Source: Accumulibacter sp. (GTDB taxonomy: Bacteria; Pseudomonadota; Gammaproteobacteria; Burkholderiales; Rhodocyclaceae). From it: DNA of 8,594 bases. The stretch is taken from positions 1-8,594 of the forward strand of contig JAISDL010000125.1 of the NCBI GenBank assembly GCA_031264825.1, given 5' to 3'. Below are positions 1 through 4,968 of the stretch, one piece after another; position 1 is the stretch's first letter; each line of letters opens with the position of its first letter. The notes beneath the pieces were generated by a model. That model saw nothing but the letters and a program-made list of their open reading frames with translations. It searched no databases and was not told the origin of the DNA. The position numbers and the translations under genes were made by a program.

Positions 1-121
1 GAATCAGGAGACGGGAGACAGGAGACAGATGAAAACCGATCGGTATTTTGTTGCTTTTCCACGGCGGCAACGCCGCCGCTGACCGATCTGATTCCTGTCT
101 CCTGATTCCTGATACCTGACA
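1..121. repeat. Inverted heptad-array repeat, copy 1
   Basis: The left arm (1-33) is a run of 7-base units, CAGGAGA, CGGGAGA, CAGGAGA, CAGATGA. The right arm (about 88-121) has the complementary units CCTGTCT, CCTGATT, CCTGATA. Between them lie an ACCGATCGGT-type module and a perfect GC hairpin at 62-78 (CGGCGGC, loop AAC, GCCGCCG). The arms could pair into one long imperfect stem. The same architecture returns at 2532-2726, 3225-3348 and 7765-7876. Confidence 0.85.
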
Positions 122-139
122 GGCACGGCACGCCGTGCC
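122..139. repeat. GGCACGGC/GCCGTGCC palindrome, copy 1
   Basis: An 18-base inverted repeat with a 2-base centre, followed by CCTAC. Related palindromes occur at 1193-1205, 2577-2596, 8095-8112 and 8328-8349, each with a CTAC or GTAG flank on one side, so the element has a defined orientation. Confidence 0.8.
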
Positions 140-200
140 CCTACGCGCGAATCGACGACGCGTGGGCGTATAACGCCGCTTTTGCGGGGATGATGCCTAT

Positions 201-266
201 CCTGAAATGGCTCGCGCTTCGCGCAAGCGAGACGTTGGGCATCGCTACGCTCACCCCAACCTATGC
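201..266 (+). repeat. REP-like hairpin element, copy a
   Basis: The core at 233-266 starts CGTTGGGCATCGC and ends CCCCAACCTATGC. GTTGGG pairs with CCCAAC around a short inner stem. The preceding 30 bases (CCTGAAATGGCT... then GCGCAAGCGAGA) are shared with 1384-1447, giving a direct repeat of about 63 bases with few mismatches. Similar hairpins are widespread REP-type elements in proteobacteria. No REP-associated transposase is visible here. Confidence 0.75.
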
Positions 267-311
267 ACTCTGGGAGTGTGGGCATCTTGCCCGCCTCGTG
301 GATTTTTCTCT

Positions 312-395
312 GGCGGCGAAGCCGCCCTAACTGATCTGATCCCTGATCCCTGGCATCTGATACCTGATGCTCTGTCTCCTGTTACCTGTCTTCCG
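312..395. repeat. Half copy of the heptad repeat, abutting vapC
   Basis: A GC hairpin at 312-326 (GGCGGC, GAA, GCCGCC) is followed by heptad units CTGATCC, CTGATAC, CTGTCTC and CTGTTAC out to about 391. The left arm is not recognisable. The array runs into the vapC stop codon (382-384), so the last toxin codons and the 3' end of its mRNA are repeat DNA. Confidence 0.75.
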
Positions 396-798
396 CTATC
401 CAGTCTTCGACGGCGAGGATGCCTCCGGGGACGAGACCAAATGCTTTGTCGTGAGTGACGAGGGTCGATTTTGTTGCTACGGCGTGCGCCGCGATCATCA
501 TGTCGAGCGCGCCGAGGGTGACGCCGGAGGCCGCGCACGATGCCCGCAGGTCGCCGTATGCCGTGGCGGCGTTGCTGTCCCACGGTAACGGTCGGGCACG
601 AAGCAGAAATTCCCTGATCAGGCCCGTGAAGGCCGCCGGATGCCCCTTGCGAGCCAAGCCGTAAAGCAGTTCGGCTTGTGTGACGACGGACACGACGATG
701 CTGTCGATCGGCAGCGTCGCCAGCCGTTGGCGAACCTCGGGCGGATTCCCTTTGATGATATAACTCGCTGTGTTGGTATCGAGCATGTAGGTGCTCAA
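382..798 (-). CDS. vapC: VapC-type PIN-domain ribonuclease toxin
   Basis: 138-residue PIN-domain protein, the normal VapC length. Family members are Mg-dependent RNases that cleave tRNA or rRNA and are neutralised by VapB. The acidic active-site set is intact: D7 in MLDTN, E43 in TQAELLYG, D99 in GALDMMIAA and D117 in THDKAF. The TTG start at 798 overlaps the vapB stop by 4 bases (TTGA), which implies translational coupling. An ATG at 786 (MLDTN) is a possible alternative, but the overlap favours TTG. The stop codon lies at the edge of a heptad repeat, and the final residues EDR are encoded at that junction. Family assignment is firm; the target RNA is unknown. Confidence 0.93.
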   Translation of the reverse strand: MSTYMLDTNTASYIIKGNPPEVRQRLATLPIDSIVVSVVTQAELLYGLARKGHPAAFTGLIREFLLRARPLPWDSNAATAYGDLRASCAASGVTLGALDMMIAAHAVATKSTLVTHDKAFGLVPGGILAVEDWIAEDR

Positions 799-1037
799 AA
801 CAATTCCCTCTCTTCCGCCGGCAAGTCTTTGCGATCCGCCATGAAATCCAAAGGAATCTCCGTTCGATCGGCAAGTTCAAAGAATTCGTGCCACGAGGCG
901 GGCTTGGCCGACAAGACGATCTCGCCGGTATTGGAGTCGCGGCGGATGAAGACTTCGGTGCCTTGAAAGCGGAACTCCTTTGGGAGTCGCACCGCTTGGC
1001 TTCGCCCGGTAGTGAATAGTTTGGCGGTGGATGACAT
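795..1037 (-). CDS. vapB: VapB-type AbrB-fold antitoxin
   Basis: 80-residue antitoxin lying upstream of, and overlapping, the PIN toxin. Residues 1-45 look like a SpoVT/AbrB swapped-hairpin DNA-binding domain, with the typical stretch GRSQAVRLPKEFRF (residues 11-24). The acidic C-terminus (FFELADRTEIPLDF..., residues 52-80) is the expected toxin-binding tail. The frame stays open for 13 codons upstream, but I chose the ATG at 1037 because GAGG sits 5 bases before it and the AbrB domain starts there. VapB normally binds its own promoter, alone or with VapC, to repress the operon. A short inverted repeat at 1050-1076 is a candidate operator. Confidence 0.92.
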   Translation of the reverse strand: MSSTAKLFTTGRSQAVRLPKEFRFQGTEVFIRRDSNTGEIVLSAKPASWHEFFELADRTEIPLDFMADRKDLPAEERELF

Positions 1038-1049
1038 TGTGGCCTCGCG

Positions 1050-1076
1050 TTGATAGCTATTCACAGTATATATCAA
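1050..1076 (-). promoter_or_regulatory. Candidate vapBC promoter and operator
   Basis: On the minus strand a -10-like TATACT occupies 1065-1070, 27 bases before the vapB ATG. TTGATA (1050-1055) and TATCAA (1071-1076) form an inverted repeat around it, a plausible autoregulatory operator. No good -35 hexamer is visible; it would fall in the heptad repeat starting at 1079. The assignment is by pattern only. Confidence 0.4.
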
Positions 1077-1078
1077 GT

Positions 1079-1141
1079 TCAGGAGACAGGGATCAGATGT
1101 CAGGGATCAGGGATCAGGTATCAGGGATCAGGGATCAGATG
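1079..1141 (+). repeat. Heptanucleotide tandem array
   Basis: Nine consecutive 7-base units in perfect register, of the types TCAGGAG, ACAGGGA, TCAGATG, TCAGGGA and TCAGGTA. This is the clearest view of the 7-base periodicity behind all the arrays in the window. It starts two bases beyond the vapBC operator. Confidence 0.9.
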
Positions 1142-1387
1142 AAAACCGATTTCAACCGCGAAAGGCGCGAAAGGCGCGAAAGTCTTTGTAGGGGCACGGC
1201 GTGCCGAGCCCATCGGCGGTATAGGTTGGTGGTGAGCGTAGCGAACCCCAACGATTCCGCAGGCGCTTATCGGGTATCAGGAGACAGATGAAAACCGATT
1301 TCAACCGCGAAAGGCGCGAAAGGCGCGAAAAGTGAGTTGTTTGCATAAATTTTCGCGTGTTTCGCGGTTCTTGTCTCCTGAACCCTG
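1136..1387. repeat. Composite repeat with duplicated GCGAAAGGC module
   Basis: A segment of about 47 bases (CAGATGAAAACCG... to GGCGCGAAAG) occurs at 1136-1182 and again at 1285-1331, 149 bases apart. The second copy is followed by an inverted partner, TTTTCGCGTGTTTCGCGGTT (1350-1369), and a short right-hand heptad run to 1387, so 1272-1387 can fold back on itself. Between the copies are a GGCACGGCGTGCC palindrome (1193-1205) and a reversed REP-like hairpin (1221-1253). The block 1186-1270 is nearly the reverse complement of 8034-8120. Confidence 0.85.
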
Positions 1388-1451
1388 AAATGGCTTCCGC
1401 TTCGCGCAAGCGAGACGTTGGGCATCGCTAAAGCTCACCCCATCCTATACC
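1384..1451 (+). repeat. REP-like hairpin element, copy c
   Basis: Direct copy of 201-266, with CGTTGGGCATCGC at 1416-1428 and CTCACCCCATCC further on. One arm has mutated (CCCCATCC instead of CCCCAACC), which weakens the stem. Confidence 0.75.
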
Positions 1452-1455
1452 GCTT

Positions 1456-1491
1456 GCGCGAATATCTCGCGCGGAGGCGCTCCAAAGCGCC
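1456..1491. promoter_or_regulatory. Two adjacent perfect hairpins before the ClpX-like gene
   Basis: GCGCGA-ATATC-TCGCGC (1456-1472) and GGCGCT-CCAA-AGCGCC (1476-1491) are two perfect 6-bp stems 3 bases apart. A -10-like CATAAT (1491-1496) follows, but with no matching -35. They could be operator sites, an mRNA structure or a REP remnant. There is no T-run, so a terminator is unlikely. Confidence 0.35.
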
Positions 1492-1529
1492 ATAATAGCG
1501 CTTGGTATTGCGCCTTGGAGGAGATTGCC

Positions 1530-2576
1530 TTGCTGTCCAAAGAAACCACACCGAGCACGATCGTAAAATTTCTCGACCAGTACGTCGTCGGGCAGGAGGA
1601 GGCGAAGAGGGTTCTGGCTGTCGCGGTCTATTCGCATTACCGGAAGATTTCGACGCTGCGCGGCAAGGATTCCGGGCTTTCGAAGAGCAACGTTTTGCTC
1701 ATCGGGTCGTCCGGGACCGGGAAGACGCTGATGTGCGAGACCTTGTCGCGGATGCTCGGCGTGCCTTTCGTCACGGCGGACGCGACTTCGCTTGCGCAGA
1801 CGAAGTACGTCAACGAGGAGATCGAGGCGGCTTTGCTTCGTTTGCTCGACCGCGCGAACGGCGAGGTCGAGAAGGCTCAGCTCGGCATCGTGTTCATCGA
1901 CGAAATCGATAAGCTCAAGGCGAGCAAGGGCGACGCGCCGCGCGCGACGTCGGGGGAGAGCGTCCAGCACGCGCTCCTGAAGATCATGGAGGGTTCGCAG
2001 GTCAAGCTCAGGGAGAATCTCTACGTCGATACGACGAATATTCTTTTCATCTGCGGCGGCGCTTTCGTCGGGTTGGAGAGCATCATGGCGAGGACGCATA
2101 CCTTTGGTTTCATTTCGACGACGAGCGAGGAGAATCAGAATATCCTCGACCGCTTGAACAAGCGCGTCAAGCCGACCGATTTGTTCGAGTTCGGGCTGAT
2201 CCCGGAATTCACCGGGCGTTTGCCGATCATCGCGAATCTGAAGGACCTCGGGAGGGATATGCTGATCCGCATCATGAGCGTTCCCAAGAATTCGATCTAC
2301 CGGCAGTACATCGAGGTTTTCCGCGAGGAGAACGTCGAGTTGCAGATCGGCCCGCGCGTGTTCGAGCAGATCGCGGAGATCGCCATCGAGTACAAGACGG
2401 GCGCGCGGAGTTTACGCGGGATTTTCGAGGAGTTGATGACGCCGGTGCTTTACCTCGTCCCCGACCATCCCGAAATCGGGCGCGTCGAAATCCATTCGCT
2501 CTTCGAGGAGCCGCGCTTTTTGCGGAGGCCTGATCAGGAGACAGGAGTCAGAGGACAGGAGACAGAAAAATCGTAG
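1530..2576 (+). CDS. Divergent ClpX-family AAA+ ATPase, no zinc domain
   Basis: 348-residue AAA+ protein clearly of the ClpX family. Visible elements are YVVGQEEAKRVLAVAVYSHY (residues 18-37), Walker A GSSGTGKT (59-66), Walker B VFIDEID (121-127), a pore-2-like segment RATSGESVQHALL (138-150), the arginine finger in PEFTGRLP (R230) and sensor 2 in KTGARSLR (R293). ClpX normally unfolds proteins and feeds ClpP. Differences from typical ClpX: the N-terminal C4 zinc domain is absent, the pore-1 GYVG is replaced by KYVN (92-95), the RKH loop is missing and the IGF loop reads FGF (192-194). I chose the TTG at 1530 because GGAGGAG (1517-1523) lies 6 bases upstream; a TTG at 1515 would overlap this Shine-Dalgarno. 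The last 15 or so residues are encoded by repeat DNA. It may be a specialised paralogue; ClpP partnership is uncertain. Confidence 0.92.
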   Translation: MLSKETTPSTIVKFLDQYVVGQEEAKRVLAVAVYSHYRKISTLRGKDSGLSKSNVLLIGSSGTGKTLMCETLSRMLGVPFVTADATSLAQTKYVNEEIEAALLRLLDRANGEVEKAQLGIVFIDEIDKLKASKGDAPRATSGESVQHALLKIMEGSQVKLRENLYVDTTNILFICGGAFVGLESIMARTHTFGFISTTSEENQNILDRLNKRVKPTDLFEFGLIPEFTGRLPIIANLKDLGRDMLIRIMSVPKNSIYRQYIEVFREENVELQIGPRVFEQIAEIAIEYKTGARSLRGIFEELMTPVLYLVPDHPEIGRVEIHSLFEEPRFLRRPDQETGVRGQETEKS

Positions 2577-2726
2577 GGGCACGGCGCGCCGTGCCCATCA
2601 GGAGACAGATGTCAGGAGACAGGAGACAGAAGAAAACCGATCTGTGGTTCAACGCTCTTTCTTCGGCGGCGAAGCCGCCGCTAACTTCTCTGTCTCCCGA
2701 CATCTGTCTCCTGTTTCCTGATTCCC
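2532..2726. repeat. Inverted heptad-array repeat with nested palindrome
   Basis: Heptads run from 2532 to about 2570. They are interrupted by the perfect 20-base palindrome GGGCACGGCGCGCCGTGCCC (2577-2596) and resume at 2597-2632. A GAAAACCGATCTG module and a GC hairpin follow (2664-2680: CGGCGGC, GAA, GCCGCCG), then right-hand units CTGTCTC, CTGACATCTG-type and CTGATTC to about 2726. The block fills the space between the ClpX-like gene and uspA, overlapping the end of the former. Confidence 0.88.
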
Positions 2727-2732
2727 GAACAG

Positions 2733-3176
2733 TCAGCGGTAGACGAGTACGGGAATCTTCGAGTAGGTGAGGACCTTGTTCGTCTCGCTGCCGAGCAGGA
2801 GGGCGCTGATCCCTCGGCGTCCGTGCGAGGCCATGAAGATGAGGTCGCAACCGCACTCGGTTGCCGCTTCGATGATGGCTTCGTAGGGCGCGTCGCTCGT
2901 CGCGGAAGTGGTTTCGCAAGGTACGCCGGCTTCTTCGCTGAGCTTTTTGATGAAATCGAGGAATTCGGCGGCTTGCTGGTCCGCCATTTCGACGAATTTT
3001 TCGGGGGCGACCGGGTCGATCAGCGCGCCTTCACCGTAATACGCGACGGGGTAGCCCGGTTTGGCGTAAAAAGCGGTGATTCTCGCGCCGATTTCCTTGG
3101 CGAAGGTGATCGCGCGACGCGCGGTTTCTTGGGAGAGGTCGGAACCGTCGGTGGGAACGAAAATATGTTGGAACAT
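2733..3176 (-). CDS. Universal stress protein (UspA family)
   Basis: 147-residue single-domain Usp protein, the usual length. It opens with IFVPTDGSD (residues 5-13), whose D10 normally contacts adenine. It carries the ATP-binding pattern as SHG (117-119), nine residues, then GS (129-130) in the stretch ASHGRRGISALLLGSE, and ends with the typical strand IPVLVYR. This indicates an ATP-binding Usp, a cytoplasmic dimer induced by stress or growth arrest; its exact role cannot be read from sequence. GGAGG lies 4 bases before the ATG. It is a single gene transcribed towards the ClpX-like gene, with repeat blocks within about 7 bases of its stop and about 48 bases of its start. Any promoter is therefore squeezed into that gap or lies in the repeat. 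Confidence 0.95.
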   Translation of the reverse strand: MFQHIFVPTDGSDLSQETARRAITFAKEIGARITAFYAKPGYPVAYYGEGALIDPVAPEKFVEMADQQAAEFLDFIKKLSEEAGVPCETTSATSDAPYEAIIEAATECGCDLIFMASHGRRGISALLLGSETNKVLTYSKIPVLVYR

Positions 3177-3224
3177 AGTACCTCCATACGCATATGTTCC
3201 TCCATTCTACTCTTTTGGCGGGAG

Positions 3225-3348
3225 ATCAGGTACCAGGAAACAGGAGACAGATGTCGGGAGACAGAGAATTCTTGCGGCCTTCGGCCGGAGAAAAATCGTT
3301 GAAACACCGATCGGTTTTCTTCTGTCTCCCGTCTCCTGATACCTGATG
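3225..3348. repeat. Inverted heptad-array repeat between uspA and ydiL-like gene
   Basis: Left heptads run from 3225 to about 3266 and right heptads (CTGTCTC, CCGTCTC, CTGATAC, CTGATGA) from 3321 to 3348. Between them are a hairpin CGGCC-TTC-GGCCG (3275-3287) and the ACCGATCGGTTTTC module. The arms could form a long stem in RNA transcribed from the ydiL-like gene, whose stop lies 14 bases away, so it may help end or stabilise that transcript. No T-run marks it as a canonical terminator. Confidence 0.85.
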
Positions 3349-3362
3349 AGCGCCGCGAGATA

Positions 3363-3842
3363 TCAAACCGGGACCGTCGACGCCCATTCGCCGCGCAGCG
3401 AGTCGGTATCGTCGCGTTCGCCGCGCCAGTTCGTGTAGGCGGGGAGGTCGAAGCGAATGAGGCGGACGCTGTTGAACAGCCCCGTCAGCGCCGCGCACAC
3501 CGCTTGCTGCGGTCGCCACAGGGCCGGGTCACGGTCGGGGGCCGAGAGCCAGTCGTCGAGGCTGTCGTACCAGATGACGAAGACCGATTCGGGCATCCCG
3601 CCTTTTTCCTTGATCAGCGCGCGGATGTTGTCCGCGGTGGCCGCAAGCGCTTCCGAGCGCCATTCTTTGAGTTCGAGCATTCGGGCGGCGACGCTTTTGG
3701 GGATGGGCTGCGCGCCGCTTTCCCATTGGCGCCAAGTTTCTCCGGAAAATTCCGGGTTTACGGTCGGGGCGATCAGGCGTTCCGCGTCCTGGACGGTGAA
3801 GAAGAGAAGGCGGCGAAGCGCCTGGAGCGTGATGGGGGTCAT
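3363..3842 (-). CDS. YdiL/DUF1870-type (Aca2-like) HTH protein
   Basis: 159 residues. The N-terminus (1-66) matches the YdiL/DUF1870 layout from memory: LQALRRLLFFTVQDAERLIA, then ETWRQWESGAQPIPKSV (35-51), a helix-turn-helix in which WRQWE lies in the recognition region. The second half (84-132) has VFVIWYDSLDDW and LWRPQQAVCAAL, as expected for the family's C-terminal dimerisation region. Characterised relatives include Aca2, an autorepressor next to anti-CRISPR genes; E. coli YdiL is uncharacterised. The last 27 or so residues extend beyond the usual length. No clear Shine-Dalgarno precedes the ATG at 3842, so the start is less certain. Single gene, divergent from higBA. DNA-binding regulator is the likely role; no anti-CRISPR candidate is adjacent. 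Confidence 0.8.
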   Translation of the reverse strand: MTPITLQALRRLLFFTVQDAERLIAPTVNPEFSGETWRQWESGAQPIPKSVAARMLELKEWRSEALAATADNIRALIKEKGGMPESVFVIWYDSLDDWLSAPDRDPALWRPQQAVCAALTGLFNSVRLIRFDLPAYTNWRGERDDTDSLRGEWASTVPV

Positions 3843-3917
3843 GGTCGGTGTGGTAGGTCGCTGGAAAAAACGGCAGGTAAATCATCCAGAATCAGGACAG
3901 GAGGGGGATAATAACGC

Positions 3918-3940
3918 ATCCGCGCCCGGAATGCGCGGAT
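3918..3940. promoter_or_regulatory. Perfect inverted repeat upstream of the ydiL-like gene
   Basis: ATCCGCGC (3918-3925) and GCGCGGAT (3933-3940) form a perfect 8-bp inverted repeat with a 7-base spacer. It lies about 76 bases upstream of the ydiL-like ATG, next to a minus-strand -10-like TATTAT (about 3909-3914), and on the higBA side of the divergent gap. This is what an operator for an Aca2-like autorepressor could look like, but the assignment is inference. Confidence 0.35.
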
Positions 3941-4015
3941 TGAAGCCGTGAGGTCGATCCCTGCTGCTTTCTACAATACCTCCGGGTGCGCTATCGTTTG
4001 TCTCAATACAATTCC

Positions 4016-4044
4016 TTGTTTTGTTATATAAGTCTTTATATAAT
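4016..4044 (+). promoter_or_regulatory. higBA promoter with twin TTATATAA sites
   Basis: A perfect -10 TATAAT (4039-4044) lies 17 bases after a -35-like TTGTTT (4016-4021). Transcription would start near 4051, only a couple of bases before the higB ATG at 4053, so the mRNA is nearly leaderless. Two identical palindromes TTATATAA (4024-4031 and 4036-4043), 12 bases apart, overlap the promoter and are good candidates for antitoxin operators. Confidence 0.65.
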
Positions 4045-4052
4045 TTCGACCT

Positions 4053-4376
4053 ATGAAGCGCGTCGAATTCCTTGGTTCCAGTCAGAAAGACCTGCGCGAA
4101 ATGCCCGCCACAGCGCGGCATGTGCTGGGCATCGAACTGATGACCGTGCAGTATGGCGGCGAGCCGAAGGACTGGAAGCCCCTGCCGAAAGTTGGAGCGG
4201 GTGCGTTTGAGATTCGTTACCAAGATACCCAAGGCGCGTTCCGGGTGATTTATGTCGCCAAGTTCGCTGATGCGGTTTATGTATTGCACGCTTTCCAAAA
4301 GAAAACGCAAAAAACTGCGAAGTTGGATATCGACTTGGCGGCCAAACGCTACAAACTGATTGGAGATGAGCCATGA
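4053..4376 (+). CDS. higB: HigB-type toxin, phage Gp49-like family
   Basis: 107 residues of the Gp49-like/HigB (DUF891, RelE superfamily) type. The family pattern is visible: LREMPATARHVLGIEL (14-29), VQYGGEPKDWKPLPKVGAGAFEIR (32-55, central part diagnostic), FRVIYVAKF (63-71) and YVLHAFQKKTQKT (76-88), whose basic residues are expected in the RNase active site. Such toxins are ribosome-dependent mRNA endonucleases. Toxin first, antitoxin second is the normal HigBA order. The stop overlaps the higA start (ATGA, 4373-4376). No Shine-Dalgarno is present, in line with the near-leaderless transcript predicted from the promoter. It appears complete; activity is untested. Confidence 0.92.
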   Translation: MKRVEFLGSSQKDLREMPATARHVLGIELMTVQYGGEPKDWKPLPKVGAGAFEIRYQDTQGAFRVIYVAKFADAVYVLHAFQKKTQKTAKLDIDLAAKRYKLIGDEP

Positions 4377-4675
4377 AAAAAAACGATCCGCGCTGGAACG
4401 ACGAAAGCTGTACGCCGAGTTGCGGTAACATCTTCATCGATCTGGGCTTCGAACCTGCCGAGGCCGAGGTGATGAAACTCCGCGCCGAGGTGATGATTCG
4501 CATGAAGGAGCGCTTGAAAGCCGAAGGCTGGACACAGGCTGAAGCGGCGCGGCGTCTCGGCGTCACGCAACCGCGCGTCTGCCGGCTCATCAAGGGGAAT
4601 GTTGAGGATTTCAGCCTCGACATGCTTCTGACGCTTTCTTTTCGCGCCGGGCTTCGCCCGGAATTGCGGCTTTGA
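4373..4675 (+). CDS. higA: HigA-type XRE-family antitoxin
   Basis: 100 residues. The N-terminal stretch NIFIDLGFEPAEAEVMKLRA (19-38) and the following helix are characteristic of the HigA family paired with Gp49-like toxins. The XRE helix-turn-helix is at about 54-75 (TQAEAARRLGVTQPRVCRLI). It should neutralise HigB and repress the operon at the TTATATAA sites. It overlaps higB by 4 bases, indicating coupled translation. The C-terminus is odd at the DNA level: its stop codon (TGA, 4673-4675) lies inside an 18-base sequence that recurs at 4826-4843 as the end of a MITE-like element. A mobile element may thus have inserted exactly at the gene end. Confidence 0.92.
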   Translation: MKKNDPRWNDESCTPSCGNIFIDLGFEPAEAEVMKLRAEVMIRMKERLKAEGWTQAEAARRLGVTQPRVCRLIKGNVEDFSLDMLLTLSFRAGLRPELRL

Positions 4676-4690
4676 TTCCATTTCCAGTTC
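4673..4690 (+). repeat. Extra copy of the MITE terminal sequence at the higA stop
   Basis: TGATTCCATTTCCAGTTC matches 4826-4843 at 17 of 18 bases. It includes the higA stop codon. TTTCCAG (4681-4687) also pairs perfectly with CTGGAAA (4695-4701), giving a small hairpin just after the gene. Confidence 0.75.
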
Positions 4691-4705
4691 GCCTCTGGAA
4701 ACGGG

Positions 4706-4719
4706 ACGTGGATTGAAAC
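4706..4719 (+). other. Isolated CRISPR-repeat-like 3' end
   Basis: ACGTGGATTGAAAC matches the 3' handle common to type I-C (and related) CRISPR repeats. The upstream 18 bases do not form the expected stem, no second copy lies within repeat-spacer distance, and no cas gene is present. It is at most a decayed orphan repeat or chance. Confidence 0.2.
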
Positions 4720-4827
4720 AAGCGCATCAAAAAGAGAATAGAATAACCGAATCCCGCTTGGCGTAGCGGGTTCGCCGCGCCGGGTTGAAAGCAAGGCTCG
4801 TGCCCGGAAAATTCAGGATTGAAAGTG

Positions 4828-4929
4828 ATTCCTTTTCCAGTTCATTCATACCGAGAAGACGAGCCGCAGACAGTACTGTAGTACGGCAAGGCGAAGTCGA
4901 CAAAGGTAGGGATGGGCTGGAAATGGAAT
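4828..4929. mobile_element. MITE-like element with 25-base terminal inverted repeats
   Basis: The ends ATTCCTTTTCCAG (4828-4840) and CTGGAAATGGAAT (4917-4929) are inverted repeats at 12 of 13 bases, extending to about 20 of 25. The roughly 100-base interior contains GCCGCAGACAGTACTG and TAGTACGGCAAGGCGA (4863-4894), which from memory closely resemble the core of a small inverted-repeat element common in Neisseria. It has no coding capacity, so it would depend on a transposase elsewhere. It lies directly upstream of the lipoprotein gene and may supply its promoter region. Confidence 0.65.
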
Positions 4930-4968
4930 GAAGGTTTTTTTGATACGCACACTGTTTTGGAGGGGAAA

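Noticed and set aside
1428..2099. Minus-strand open frame of 223 codons
   Set aside because: Antisense of the ClpX-like gene with a low-complexity Arg/Asp/Leu composition; no domain and no ribosome site.
4051..4794. Minus-strand open frame of 247 codons over higBA
   Set aside because: Opposite two well-supported toxin-antitoxin genes; no recognisable motif.
4688..4830. CRISPR array (second repeat suspected at GGATTGAAAG near 4817)
   Set aside because: Only about 9 bases match, the spacing of about 106 bases is wrong, and there are no further copies or cas genes.
4897..4929. Promoter for the lipoprotein gene using TCGACA as -35
   Set aside because: No acceptable -10 hexamer occurs at 16-18 bases downstream.
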